Source of the DNA: JBBQTQ01 sp038213135
GTDB taxonomy: Bacteria; Actinomycetota; Thermoleophilia; Gaiellales; Gaiellaceae
DNA length: 31,088 nt
NCBI GenBank assembly: GCA_038213135.1
Contig: JBBQTQ010000026.1
Location: 1 to 31,088 of the forward strand
Direction: 5' to 3'
Shown here: positions 6,546 to 15,111 of the stretch, piece by piece
How positions within the stretch are numbered: the first letter of the stretch is position 1
Layout: each line of letters opens with the position of its first letter
Position numbers and translations under genes: made by a program
Notes under the pieces: model-generated
What the model was told of the DNA's origin: nothing
Seen by the model: the letters and a program-made list of their open reading frames with translations, nothing else
The model's database searches: none

Positions 6546-8165
6546 GTGCGCCGTCGGCTCGCACTCGCCGGTCTGCTTTGCGCCGCTTTCTTGGCGGGCA
6601 GCGCGGCGTCCGCGAGTCCGCTGCCTTCGCTGAGCCTGCCGATCCGCGCGGCGTTCTACTACGGCTGGTTCCCGGAGGGCTGGGCCGAGCAGGGCCTCCT
6701 CCCGCACTACCGCCCGTCGCTCGGTTACTACGACTCGAGCAAGACGAAGGTGATCCGCGGGCATATCCAGGCGATGCTCTACGGCGGCATCCAGGCCGGG
6801 ATCTACTCCTGGTGGGGCGTCCACCAGCAGCAGAACAACACGACGGAGCGCTTTCCCGCCTACCTGACGGCCGCCCACGGGACGCCGTTCAAGTGGGCGA
6901 TCTACTAGGAGCTGGAGGGCTACGGCAACCCGGACGTCTCGCAGCTGCGCTCCGACCTGCTCTACATCCAGAGCCACTACGCGACCGATCCGAGCTACCT
7001 CCGTATCAACGGCCACTTCGTCGTCTTCGTCTACGCGGGCGTCGGGGACGGCTGCGCTGCGGCGCAGCGCTGGCAGCAGGCAAACAGCACCGTCGGCGCG
7101 TACATCAACCAGGACGCGAGCTGGGTCGACACGGAGCCGCTCCTCGCCGAGCTCGGCGCCCGGAACGGCTCCGTGGGAGTCGCAGCCGGCGATCTCTACG
7201 GCGACGGGCGCACCGAGCTCGTCACCGCCGACGGCGAGACGGTCCGCGTCTTCGACGACACGGGTGCGCTGCTGACCTCCTTCCCGGCCGCGGGCGACCA
7301 GCTCGCTGTCGGAGATCTCGACGGTGACGGGCGTGCGGAGATCGCCGTCTCCGGCACGCAGATCCAGGTGTTCAAGCTGGAGGGTGGGCTCGCGGTGGCG
7401 GGGGATCCGGTTGAGGGCAGCGGCGCGATCGCGATCGCAAACGGGAAGCTCTTGACGGCGAGCTCTTTCGGACCGGACGTCGCCTCGGTGGCGGCGGTGG
7501 GCGCTCAGGTCGTGCTCGGAACAACGGACGGACAGGTGCGCATCCTCGGAACGGACGGGAGCGTCGTCTCGAGCTTCGACGCGTACCCGACCTTCCGCGG
7601 GCCGATCTCGGTCGCCCTCGGGGACTTCGACGGCGACGGCGTTCCCGATCTGGCCACCGGTGCTGCGGGCGCGCCGCACGTTCGGGTCTTCTCGCTACGC
7701 GGCGGCGTCCCGAGCCCCCTCGCATCCTTCTACAGCTTCGATCCGAAGGCCTCGGGCCCGCTCTCGCTCGCATTCGACGGGTCCCATCACCTGCTCGTCG
7801 GCGGGTTCGGCCGGGCGCGGCTCTTCGGCAGCTTCCGCGACTGCGCGAGCCAGCCGCAGGGATGGCACCAGTACGTCGTGCCGTTGAGCGGCGAGTCGAG
7901 CCTCGGCCGCTACTCGTTCACCGTCTCGCCCGGCTACTACAAGCGGGGCGAGACGGCTTCGTATATCGCGCGCGATCCGGCTCGCTGGGTGCAGAACGTG
8001 GCGGACATGGCCGCGTCGGGCGCCGACTGGCAGCTCGTGCTCAGCTTCAGCGAGTGGGGGGAGGGCACCGAGGTCGAGAGCGCCCGGGAGTGGGCGTCTC
8101 CGTCGGGCTTCGGCAGCTATCTCGACGTGCTGCACGGCGCGGGCGTCACGCCGCCCTCCTCGTAG
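6546..8165 (+). pseudogene. Secreted GH99-like glycosidase with inserted FG-GAP domain, one in-frame TAG
   Basis: A GTG at 6546 opens a signal peptide (residues 1-22). The product then shows AAFYYGWFPEGW and IQAGIYSWWGVH, typical of GH99/GH71-like TIM barrels of actinobacteria. A TAG at 6906-6908 (codon 121) stops translation after KWAIY. The same frame stays open to 8165 and resumes exactly with ELEGYGNPDVSQL, so one base change (probably from a Tyr codon) breaks an otherwise intact 540-codon gene. Between about residues 204 and 428 the barrel is interrupted by FG-GAP/VCBS repeats (DLYGDGRTE, DLDGDGRAE, DFDGDGVPD). The barrel then continues with GWHQYVVP, FTVSPGYYKRGE and SEWGEGTEVESA. It may instead be a sequencing error or be read through. 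Confidence 0.75.
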
Positions 8166-8174
8166 GATCCGCGG

Positions 8175-9932
8175 ATGCGCCAGCCGCTGCACGAGGTCGC
8201 TCGGTCGCTGACGGCCGTCTGCATGGGGCGCGAGCCCGCCGACCTGGTGATCCGCGGCGGGCGGCTCGTGAACGTGCACACGCGCGAGGTGCTCGACGGC
8301 GTGGACGTCGCGGTCGCGCACGGCCGCGTGGCCATGTTCGGGGATGCCGGCCACACGGTCGGCCCGGACACCGAGGTGATCGATGCCGACGGCGCCTACC
8401 TCGTACCGGGGCTGATCGACACGCACCTGCACGTCGAGAGCGTGATGGTGACCGTGACGCGGTTCGCCGAGGCGGTGCTGCCGCACGGGACGACGACGGC
8501 GTTCATCGACAACCACGAGATGGCGAACGTCTTCGGGCTCGAGGGGATCCGCTGGATGCTCGAGGAAGGTCGTGACCTGCCGCTGAAGGTCTTCCTTGCG
8601 GTGCCCTCGTGCGTACCTGCGCTACCCGGCTTCGAGGACGGCGGGGCGGTGTTCGGGCCCGGCGAGATCGCGTCCGCCCTGGCCTGGCCGGGCGTGGCGG
8701 GCCTCGGCGAGATGATGAACATGCCCGGGGTCCTGGACGGGGACGAGCGGATCCACGCCGAGATCGCGGAGACGCTCGCGGCCGGGCGGCCGGTGACGGG
8801 CCACTGGAGCCTGACGGGCCAGCGCGACCACCGGCTGCAGGCCTACGTCGCGGCTGGCGTCGACTCGGATCACGAGACCACGACGCGCGAGGACTGCCTG
8901 GCGAAGCTGCGCGCCGGGATGTGGGTGCAATTCAGGGAGGGCTCGACCTTTCAGGACGTGGCTGCGCTCGTGCCGGTGCTGACGGAGGACGGGGTCGATT
9001 CGCGGCACTGCCTGCTCGTCACGGACGACGTGCATCCGGAGACGATCGTCTCGGAGGGGCACCTTGACCGCGCCGTTCGGCGGGCGGTCGAGGCGGGGCT
9101 CGACCCGCTGGTGGCGATCCAGATGGCGACGATCGCGCCGGCGGAGTACTTCGGGATGCGGCACGAGCTGGGGTCGATCGCGCCGGGACGGCTGGCGGAC
9201 ATCCTCTTCGTGGAGAATCTCGCGGAACTGCGGCCGCATCGCGTGCTCGCGGACGGGCGCGGGGTGGGGGAGTTGCCGCGCTTTGCGTACCCGCAGGAGG
9301 CGTTCGAGTCGATTCGCTTGCCGGAGCTCGGTGTGGCGGATCTGCGTGTCGCCGCGGAGGGGGAGCGGGTGCAGGTGCGGGCGATCGGGATCGCGTCGGG
9401 GCGGGTGACGACGGAGCACCTGGTCGTGGAGGTACCCGTGGTCGGCGGCGAGGTTCGGTCGTCGGTCGAGCTCGACGTGTTGAAGCTCGCGAGCATCGAG
9501 CGGCACGGCGGGTCGGGATCGGTGGGGCTCGGCTTCGTGCGCGGGCTGGGCCTCGACCGAGGCGCGGTTGCGAGCTCGATCGCCCACGACAACCACAACG
9601 TCCTCGTCGCCGGGGTGACGGATGAGGAGATGCTCTTCGCGGTCGAGCGGCTGGCGGCGGTCGGGGGCGGGATGGTCGCCGTGGCGGGCAGGGAGGTGCT
9701 CGGGCTCGTCGAGCTGCCGATCGCCGGGCTGATGTCCGACCGTTCGGTGGTCGAGGTCGCGGCCGCCTGCCATGAGCTGGGCGAGGGCTATCGCGCGCTC
9801 GGCTGCGAGATCGAATGGCCCTACATGATCTTCTCGTTCCTCTCGCTGGGCGTGATCCCGGCGCTGCGGCTGACGAATCGCGGCCTCGTCGACGGGATAG
9901 CGTTCGAGCTCGTGAGCCCGGTGGTCGCCTGA
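8175..9932 (+). CDS. ade: Adenine deaminase
   Basis: 585 aa, within the usual length of the amidohydrolase-family adenine deaminase, which converts adenine to hypoxanthine and ammonia in purine salvage. Features are an N-terminal composite-domain start ADLVIRGGRLVNV, the metal motif GLIDTHLHVESVM, PHGTTTAFIDNHE, MMNMPGVL, GHWSLTG, SDHETTTRED, LVTDDVHP, and the family-specific C-terminal part ending in WPYMIFSFLSLGVIPALRLTNRG. All expected metal ligands (HxH, the later His and Asp) appear to be there. The ATG lies 6 nt after TAGGAT. The stop overlaps the start of the AhpD-like gene (TGATG), so the two are translationally coupled. Confidence 0.93.
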   Translation: MRQPLHEVARSLTAVCMGREPADLVIRGGRLVNVHTREVLDGVDVAVAHGRVAMFGDAGHTVGPDTEVIDADGAYLVPGLIDTHLHVESVMVTVTRFAEAVLPHGTTTAFIDNHEMANVFGLEGIRWMLEEGRDLPLKVFLAVPSCVPALPGFEDGGAVFGPGEIASALAWPGVAGLGEMMNMPGVLDGDERIHAEIAETLAAGRPVTGHWSLTGQRDHRLQAYVAAGVDSDHETTTREDCLAKLRAGMWVQFREGSTFQDVAALVPVLTEDGVDSRHCLLVTDDVHPETIVSEGHLDRAVRRAVEAGLDPLVAIQMATIAPAEYFGMRHELGSIAPGRLADILFVENLAELRPHRVLADGRGVGELPRFAYPQEAFESIRLPELGVADLRVAAEGERVQVRAIGIASGRVTTEHLVVEVPVVGGEVRSSVELDVLKLASIERHGGSGSVGLGFVRGLGLDRGAVASSIAHDNHNVLVAGVTDEEMLFAVERLAAVGGGMVAVAGREVLGLVELPIAGLMSDRSVVEVAAACHELGEGYRALGCEIEWPYMIFSFLSLGVIPALRLTNRGLVDGIAFELVSPVVA

Positions 9933-10486
9933 TGTCGTGGCTGCGGACGCCGGAGGAGGGGGAGGTGCCCGAAGAGGCCAGGGCTCTCTTCGACAAGCCG
10001 CGCGAGAAGCTCGGCTTCGTGCCGAACGTGCTGCGGAACTTCGCGCTGCGGCCCCGGCACCTCGCGCGCTGGCAGGCCCACTACGACGAGCTGATGCTCG
10101 GCGAGTCGGGGCTGTCGAAGGCGGAGAGGGAGATGATCGCGGTTGCCGTCTCGGTGGCGAACCGCTGCCACTACTGCATCGTTTCCCACTCGGCCGCCCT
10201 GCGGAAGCGGACCGGCGATGCGGCTCTCGCCGACGCGATCGCCTCGAACTACAAGTACGCGGAGCTGTCGGCGAAGCAGCGGGAGATGCTCGACTTCGCG
10301 GTGAAGCTGACGCGGTCGATCGAGTCGGTCGAGCGGGCGGACGTGGAGGCGCTCCTGGCGATCGGCTGGACGGAGGAGGACGTCTTCGACATCGCCGAAG
10401 TGGCCGCGATGTTCAACTTCACGAACCGACTGGCGAGCGGCCTGGGCTGGCAGCCCAACCGCGAGTACTTCACCATCGGCCGCTAA
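9932..10486 (+). CDS. AhpD-like peroxidase-related protein
   Basis: 184 aa. It belongs to the carboxymuconolactone decarboxylase/AhpD fold: KLGFVPNVLRNFALRP opens the protein, and ANRCHYCIVSHSAAL supplies the CxxC pair (Cys79, Cys82) with the histidine at 86. A four-helix region follows (LSAKQREMLDFAVKLT, WTEEDVFDIAEVAAMFNFTN). The C-terminal GWQPNREYF fits the 'peroxidase-related enzyme' subfamily, which uses the disulphide in thiol-dependent peroxide reduction. The start overlaps the stop of ade by one base, implying coupling, though a functional link to purine metabolism is not obvious. The gene ends directly at the left REP palindrome. Confidence 0.9.
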   Translation: MSWLRTPEEGEVPEEARALFDKPREKLGFVPNVLRNFALRPRHLARWQAHYDELMLGESGLSKAEREMIAVAVSVANRCHYCIVSHSAALRKRTGDAALADAIASNYKYAELSAKQREMLDFAVKLTRSIESVERADVEALLAIGWTEEDVFDIAEVAAMFNFTNRLASGLGWQPNREYFTIGR

Positions 10487-10503
10487 CCGGTGACAGTCAC
10501 CGG
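10487..10503. repeat. REP palindrome, left of RAYT
   Basis: A perfect 8-bp palindrome CCGGTGAC-A-GTCACCGG. It starts one base after the AhpD-like stop codon. An inverted copy with T in the centre lies at 11070-11086, on the other side of the tyrosine-transposase gene. Confidence 0.8.
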
Positions 10504-10598
10504 GTAGGCGCTGCGACCCGTCACGCAAGCGCGCCGAGAGCGCGCCGACTCTGTGACGCGCGCGTTCTGGGCGGTCGCCGTGGACTACCGTGATTCGG

Positions 10599-11042
10599 GT
10601 GCCGCGACTCGCCCGGTCGGAGCTTCCGGAAGAGGGGATCTTCCACATCACCGCGCATGCGACAGGCCGCGAGATCCTGGTGGTCGACGACGCGGATCGC
10701 CGGCTCTGGTTCCACCTCCTGCAGAAGTCCGAGGCGCGGCATGAGCTCGCCAGCGACGGCGGCTGCCTGATGGATACGCACTATCACCTCCTCTACGAGG
10801 GCAAGCTGACGCTGATCTCGCGGCTGCTGCACTGGCTCAACGGCACCTACTCACGCGAGTTCAATGCCAGACACGAGCGGCGCGGCCATCTCCTCAGAGA
10901 GCGGTTCTCGGCCTGGGTGATCCGCGACGAGAAGCACCTCGAGGAGACGATCCGCTACATCCGCTGCAACCCGGTACGAGCCGGCATCTGCGGCGAGCCC
11001 GAGCAGTGGCCGTGGAGCTGGCCGCGGCTCGATATCGCCTAG
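10599..11042 (+). CDS. REP-associated tyrosine transposase (RAYT, Y1_Tnp)
   Basis: 147 aa. It is a single-domain IS200/IS605-type HUH endonuclease of the RAYT group, which nicks single-stranded DNA at REP sequences. Its parts are an N-terminal MPRLARSELPEEGIFHIT, the HUH motif as HYH (residues 61-63) in MDTHYHLLYEG, LNGTYSREFN, GHLLRERF, and the catalytic tyrosine (about residue 120) in IRYIRCNPVRAG. I choose the GTG at 10599: it gives the family's usual MPR start and lies 7 nt after TACCGT. A longer start at 10590 would overlap that box. It is flanked on both sides by inverted REP palindromes. Confidence 0.88.
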   Translation: MPRLARSELPEEGIFHITAHATGREILVVDDADRRLWFHLLQKSEARHELASDGGCLMDTHYHLLYEGKLTLISRLLHWLNGTYSREFNARHERRGHLLRERFSAWVIRDEKHLEETIRYIRCNPVRAGICGEPEQWPWSWPRLDIA

Positions 11043-11068
11043 CGCGGACGATGTCCCGCGCGGTCACG

Positions 11069-11087
11069 ACCGGTGACTGTCACCGGT
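11069..11087. repeat. REP palindrome, right of RAYT
   Basis: A 9-bp-arm palindrome ACCGGTGAC-T-GTCACCGGT. It is the inverted counterpart of the left REP. It contains the TGA stop codon and the last residues of the convergent LLM oxidoreductase gene. Confidence 0.8.
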
Positions 11088-11838
11088 CACGCCACGCCAG
11101 GACCTGGCGCAAAAGGCTCATGTCGTATTCGGGCCCGTTCACGCTGACCGTGAAGAACGAGTAGCCGAGCGAGGCCAGATCGTCGATCCGGTCGACCGTC
11201 TCCGTGCGCACGCCGCACGACCGCTCGATCTCGCCCGGATCGCGCTCGACCTTCGCGCACCACTCGTCGAGCACGTCCCGCTTGTGTGCCAGCGCGTCCA
11301 CGTCGCCGAACCCGTGCCAGATGTCGGCGTGCTCGGCCACGATCCGCAGCGTCACCTTCTCGCCGCCGCCGCCGATCATGATCGGGATCTTCCGCGTCGG
11401 CGGCGGATTCAGCTTCGCCCAGCGCTCCTTGATCACCGGCAGCGCGGCCGCGAGATCCCGGAGCCGGAAGCCCGCCGTCCCGAACTCGTACCCGTACTCG
11501 TCGTAGTCCCGCTCGAACCACCCCGCGCCGATCCCGAGGATCAGCCGCCCGCCGGAGATGTGGTCGACCGTTCGCGCCATGTCCGCGAGCAGGTTCGGGT
11601 TCCGGTACGAGTTGCAGGTGACGAGCGCGCCGATCTCCGCGCGCGAGGTGACCTCCGCCATCGCCCCGAGTTCCGTCCAGCACTCGAAGTGCAGCCCGTC
11701 CGGGTCGCCCGACAGCGGATAGAAGTGATCCCAGTTGAAGACGGCGTCGACGCCGAGCTGCTCAGCCTCGAGCCACGCCGCCCGCTGCTGGGCGTACGTT
11801 CCGTGCTGCGGGAGAATCTGTGCCGCGACCCGAACCAC
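11080..11838 (-). CDS. LLM-class F420-dependent oxidoreductase
   Basis: 252 aa, a bacterial luciferase-like (LLM) TIM barrel. Seen are VDAVFNWDHFYPL, EIGALVTCNSYRNPNLLADMARTV, GRLILGIGAGWFERDYDEYG and PIMIGGGGEKVTLRIVAEHAD, which are the F420-binding loops of the actinobacterial subgroup, and a terminal SFFTVSVNGP. The coenzyme is inferred from the subgroup; the substrate is unknown. The GTG start lies 7 nt after a TATCGT box. The 3' end runs into the right REP palindrome, which supplies the final Asp-Arg and the TGA stop. Confidence 0.9.
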   Translation of the reverse strand: MVRVAAQILPQHGTYAQQRAAWLEAEQLGVDAVFNWDHFYPLSGDPDGLHFECWTELGAMAEVTSRAEIGALVTCNSYRNPNLLADMARTVDHISGGRLILGIGAGWFERDYDEYGYEFGTAGFRLRDLAAALPVIKERWAKLNPPPTRKIPIMIGGGGEKVTLRIVAEHADIWHGFGDVDALAHKRDVLDEWCAKVERDPGEIERSCGVRTETVDRIDDLASLGYSFFTVSVNGPEYDMSLLRQVLAWRDR

Positions 11839-11852
11839 GGGCCGGACGATAC

Positions 11853-13103
11853 CTAGGGCGTCTTGTGCCCCGGCACGGTGAAGGTGACCACCGGCTCGGT
11901 TGTCACCGGGGCGGTCGACGTGCTCGGCGCGCCCGCCTGCGCGTAGAAGCCACAGTCGACCTTGCCGCTCGCCGCCGAAGCGATTGCCTGCTTGAAGCCG
12001 TAGTAGGACGGCTTCGGCGTGAAGTCGGTCCAGAGGACGCCCGACTGCCAGCCGCTCAACACCGGCTCGTCGGCCAGCTCGAAGTTGAAGAATGCGCCGA
12101 CAGCCGGCTGGCAGTACGCGAGCTGGATCGCATTGAAGAGCTGCGTCGCCTGGTCAGGCGCGGGCGCCTGCGCGCTCGTAACCGAGCGGGCCGACCAGGG
12201 CGGCAGGGCGAAACGGTCGTTCTCCTGCCCGCCGTACAGCCCCAGCTTGGTCGGGTCGATCGTGCTCTGGAAGCCCTGTTCCATGTACCAGATCGTCACG
12301 CGGCCCTCGCCCGGCAGCGGCTGCGCCGTCCCGGAAAAACCCTCCGAGAGCGCCGCCATCAGCTTGTCGTAGTCGCCCTCGTCGATCGACGTCCCCGGGT
12401 GGTGCACCCACGGGCGCTCGGAGGTCCGCTCCGGATACGCGTTGTGCCCGACCGTGTCGAAGATCGGCAGCCGCCGGCCCGTCGCGCGGTAGACGGCACC
12501 GAGATCGGGATACCAGTTGCCCGGCGAGATGGACGTGCGGTCGTTCCCGTGCGGCGCGCTCGCGGCGATCAGGTTCACCGAGGGCCGCAGCGCGTGCAGC
12601 ATGTCCCAGCAGCGCGCGAGTAGGCCCTCATACGCCTGCGGTGCCACCGCCGTCCCCGCCCCGTCGAACTGCGGCACCCAGAAGCGGGGCGAGTTCGGCT
12701 CGTTCCAGATCACCAGGTCGTTCACGGTCGGATAGGTGTGGAGCAGATCGGCGGCATAGCTGCAGAACTGGGCCTGGGCTGCCGCGGTCTGCGGTGCGTC
12801 AGAGGCCCGCCCGTAGAGCGCGAGCACCACGCGCATTCCGTACGCGGCCACGATGCCACGGTCGAGGGGCTTGCGGTCCGCCGCCGAGAGGCGGTTCTCG
12901 CCCGGCTGCCACGGCGCGGTCATCCGGATCGCCCTCACGCCGAGATCCCGGAGGGCCGCGATCGACGGCTGCGGATGCGTCGTCCACTTCAGGTCGTCGT
13001 CGTCGACGCCCACCAAGAGCCCCGAACCCGCCTGCGCGGGCGCCGTGACCGCGAGCGCGGCGAGGAGTCCGAGGAGCATCGTGAGCAGGCGGCTGCGAGC
13101 CAT
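11853..13103 (-). CDS. Secreted GH5/GH39-like glycoside hydrolase
   Basis: 416 aa. A signal peptide spans about residues 1-26 (RLLTMLLGLLAALAVTAPAQA). The mature protein is a cellulase-superfamily (clan GH-A) TIM barrel: VRAIRMTAPWQPGE, the acid/base motif VIWNEPNSPRFW (Asn134-Glu135), DTVGHNAYP, and IWYMEQGFQS in which Glu275 is the likely nucleophile, then FFNFELADEP. The last 30 residues are Thr/Pro-rich. The start at 13103 is chosen because it begins the signal peptide; upstream sequence in the same frame is not protein-like. The family could be GH5, GH39 or an unassigned clan-A group, and the polysaccharide target is unknown. It lies divergent from the Rpf-like gene. Confidence 0.8.
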   Translation of the reverse strand: MARSRLLTMLLGLLAALAVTAPAQAGSGLLVGVDDDDLKWTTHPQPSIAALRDLGVRAIRMTAPWQPGENRLSAADRKPLDRGIVAAYGMRVVLALYGRASDAPQTAAAQAQFCSYAADLLHTYPTVNDLVIWNEPNSPRFWVPQFDGAGTAVAPQAYEGLLARCWDMLHALRPSVNLIAASAPHGNDRTSISPGNWYPDLGAVYRATGRRLPIFDTVGHNAYPERTSERPWVHHPGTSIDEGDYDKLMAALSEGFSGTAQPLPGEGRVTIWYMEQGFQSTIDPTKLGLYGGQENDRFALPPWSARSVTSAQAPAPDQATQLFNAIQLAYCQPAVGAFFNFELADEPVLSGWQSGVLWTDFTPKPSYYGFKQAIASAASGKVDCGFYAQAGAPSTSTAPVTTEPVVTFTVPGHKTP

Positions 13104-13228
13104 ACCCGAGCATCGGCTCGAGCCGCCGCCGACCTGAGCCCAAAGTGTGGAAAGAGCGTGGAGAGATCCGCGCGAGCGGCACGAAGCGTCCGGACCGTCT
13201 GCTACCGTCGTTGATCGAGTACAGACAA

Positions 13229-13288
13229 CCAGTGACAGGGAGGGCTGCTTCGGCTGCCCCAGGCTGATCGTCGAGCCCCTCCCGCTGG
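13229..13288 (+). promoter_or_regulatory. Structured leader upstream of the Rpf-like gene
   Basis: A nested inverted repeat lies in the 236-base divergent region. CCAG (13229-13232) can pair with CTGG (13285-13288), and GGGAGGGCT (13238-13246) with AGCCCCTCCC (13274-13283), with one bulged base. A TACCGT box at 13203-13208 could start the transcript. The element ends about 40 bases before the AAGGAGG ribosome-binding site. Its role is unknown. Confidence 0.4.
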
Positions 13289-13328
13289 CCCAAGCAGTTT
13301 CGGGCCTGTCGCGCCAAATAGCCCCCAC

Positions 13329-13335
13329 AAGGAGG
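13329..13335 (+). promoter_or_regulatory. Ribosome-binding site AAGGAGG
   Basis: A perfect Shine-Dalgarno sequence, 4 bases before the TTG at 13340. It decides the start of the Rpf-like protein, which otherwise lacks an ATG or GTG start. Confidence 0.8.
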
Positions 13336-13339
13336 CGGT

Positions 13340-13933
13340 TTGCGAAAGCGTTACTTGTGCCTGCCGGCACTGCTGGCAGGCGTGCTGCTGCTTGGCGTGG
13401 TCTCGTCCCCCGCCGAGCCGCAAAGGAAAACGTCCAACCCAGCCGCGGCTCAGCGAGCAACGCGCGTGCTGGCGATCAAGCGACGGCTCGTCGTTCACCG
13501 GATCGCGACGGTCAGGCAGGAGACGTGGCACTGGCAGCGCGTGATGGCCCGCCGTCCCACACCCAGCCTGTTCGGCCGCCAGGATGCGCGCAGCCTCGCC
13601 TACAGCCGCTGGGTGCTCAGGCTCTGGGAGCGTCGGGCCGACCACGCCAGGCGGCTCGCCCAACACCCGCCGCATCGCTCCGACTGGCTCTGCATCTTCA
13701 GCCACGAGAACGGCGGCTACGGCTGGAAGGCGAACACCGGCAACGGTTACTACGGCGGCCTGCAGATGGATCTCGAGTTCCAGCGGGCCTACGCACCCCG
13801 CCTCCTGCGCGAGAAGGGCACGGCCGACCACTGGACGCCGCTCGAGCAGATCTGGGTCGCCGAGCGAGCGCGCACCAGCGGCCGGGGCTTCTACCCCTGG
13901 CCGAACACGGCTGCAATGTGTGGTCTCATCTAG
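13340..13933 (+). CDS. Rpf-like (transglycosylase-fold) secreted protein
   Basis: 197 aa from a TTG with a perfect AAGGAGG site. Residues 1-25 form a signal peptide (LCLPALLAGVLLLGVVSSPA). A basic, helical linker follows (about 35-110). The C-terminal domain starts WLCIFSHENGGYGWKANTGN, continues with YYGGLQMDLEFQRAYA, and ends WPNTAAMCGLI. This is the resuscitation-promoting-factor/lysozyme-like fold, with the catalytic Glu in SHENGG and two Cys positioned for the usual disulphide. Such proteins cleave peptidoglycan at the cell wall. The sigma-factor gene starts 22 bases downstream. Confidence 0.85.
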   Translation: MRKRYLCLPALLAGVLLLGVVSSPAEPQRKTSNPAAAQRATRVLAIKRRLVVHRIATVRQETWHWQRVMARRPTPSLFGRQDARSLAYSRWVLRLWERRADHARRLAQHPPHRSDWLCIFSHENGGYGWKANTGNGYYGGLQMDLEFQRAYAPRLLREKGTADHWTPLEQIWVAERARTSGRGFYPWPNTAAMCGLI

Positions 13934-13955
13934 GATCGGGCACCTCTACCAGGTC

Positions 13956-15023
13956 ATGACCGACGATCCGTTGCTGAAGCACGACCAGCTCGCCGTCCTG
14001 CTCGAACAGGGCGAGGAGCAGGGCTGCGTCAACCTGACGGCGTTCAACGAGCTGGTGAAGGGGCTCGAGCTCGACGAGGAACAGGTCGCGGGGCTCTACG
14101 AGACCCTCGACGAGCGCGGCATCGAGGTGACCGACGACTGCGCCCGGATCGGCCACGAGGACGACACCGTCTACGTGAACGGCGACCTCGTCTACTCGAC
14201 GATGGACTCGCTGCAGCAGTTCCTGAACGAGGCGGGCCGGTACAAGCTGCTGACGGCCGCGGAGGAGGTCGAGCTCGCCAAGCGGATCGAGCGCGGCGAC
14301 GAGAAGGCGAAGGACCTGATGATCAACTCGAACCTCCGCCTTGTCGTCTCGATCGCCAAGAAGTACCAGGGCCACGGCCTCTCCCTGCTCGACCTGATCC
14401 AGGAAGGGATCATCGGCCTGATCCGCGCGGCCGAGAAGTTCGACTGGCGCAAGGGGTTCAAGTTCTCGACCTACGCGACTTGGTGGATCCGCCAAGCCGT
14501 GCAGCGCGGCGTCGCCAACAAGTCGCGGACGATTCGCATCCCCGTGCACATCGTCGAGCGCGAGCAGAAGGTCGCGCGCGCGGAGCGCGACCTTGTGGCG
14601 AAACTCGAGCGGCCGCCGACCGAGAAGGAGATCGCGAAGGCGGCGAACCTGCCGCTGAATCAGGTGCTCGAGGTCAAGAAGGCCGCCCGCGCCGTGACGA
14701 GCCTCGACCGGCCGCTCGGCGACGACGGCGACGGCGGCGCCTACGGCGACCTCTTCGCCGCCGAGCAGGCAAGCGTCGAGGAGGAGCTCGAGGTGAACCT
14801 CCGCGAGGAGGCGCTCCATAAGGCGCTCGCCGAGCTCCCCGACCGCGAGCGGCAGGTGCTCACGCTGCGCTACGGCCTCGCGGGCGACCAAGAGCCGATG
14901 TCGCTGGAGGCGATCGGCCGGGAGCTCGAGATCACTCGCGAGCGCGTCCGCCAGATCGAGGCAGGGGCGCTCGGGCTGCTCGCGATGCAACGCGAGATCG
15001 AGTCCTTTCGACCGGCCGCGTAG
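13956..15023 (+). CDS. RNA polymerase sigma-70 factor (RpoD/SigA type)
   Basis: 355 aa. Region 1.1-like N-terminus (FNELVKGLELDEEQVAGLYE), region 1.2 (DSLQQFLNEAGRYKLLTAAE), region 2 (NLRLVVSIAKKYQGHGLSLL, DLIQEGIIGLIRAAEKFDW, FSTYATWWIRQAVQRG), region 3 (RTIRIPVHIVE, ERPPTEKEIA) and region 4 (LPDRERQVLTLRYGLAG, EAIGRELEITRERVRQIE). All core and -10/-35 recognition regions are present, so it is a primary or group-2 sigma factor. The N-terminus is shorter than that of major vegetative SigA proteins. The ATG at 13956 follows a TAGGAT box by 19 nt. A dispersed palindrome downstream probably acts as terminator. Confidence 0.92.
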   Translation: MTDDPLLKHDQLAVLLEQGEEQGCVNLTAFNELVKGLELDEEQVAGLYETLDERGIEVTDDCARIGHEDDTVYVNGDLVYSTMDSLQQFLNEAGRYKLLTAAEEVELAKRIERGDEKAKDLMINSNLRLVVSIAKKYQGHGLSLLDLIQEGIIGLIRAAEKFDWRKGFKFSTYATWWIRQAVQRGVANKSRTIRIPVHIVEREQKVARAERDLVAKLERPPTEKEIAKAANLPLNQVLEVKKAARAVTSLDRPLGDDGDGGAYGDLFAAEQASVEEELEVNLREEALHKALAELPDRERQVLTLRYGLAGDQEPMSLEAIGRELEITRERVRQIEAGALGLLAMQREIESFRPAA

Positions 15024-15051
15024 AAAGTACCGCGAAGGGTGAGCTGAGACC

Positions 15052-15081
15052 GAGGGACAGGCCTCTTGAGGCCTGTCCCTC
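15052..15081. repeat. GAGGGACAGG palindrome, copy 1
   Basis: Perfect 14-bp arms GAGGGACAGGCCTC / GAGGCCTGTCCCTC with TT between them. The flanks are also shared with copies 2 and 3: TCGGTCTCAGCT on one side and (T)TGGGTGTGA on the other. It is in the opposite orientation to the other two. Lying between the sigma factor and the histidine kinase, it may terminate transcription. Confidence 0.85.
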
Positions 15082-15111
15082 ACACCACCAACTAGGGCGA
15101 GGGAGCCTAAG

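Noticed and set aside
6069..7679. Long minus-strand open frame opposite the GH99-like gene
   Set aside because: It is antisense to protein-like sequence and its composition is that of a shadow frame.
13203..13339. Canonical c-di-AMP (ydaO) riboswitch before the Rpf-like gene
   Set aside because: The conserved ydaO motifs were not found; only a generic nested inverted repeat is seen.
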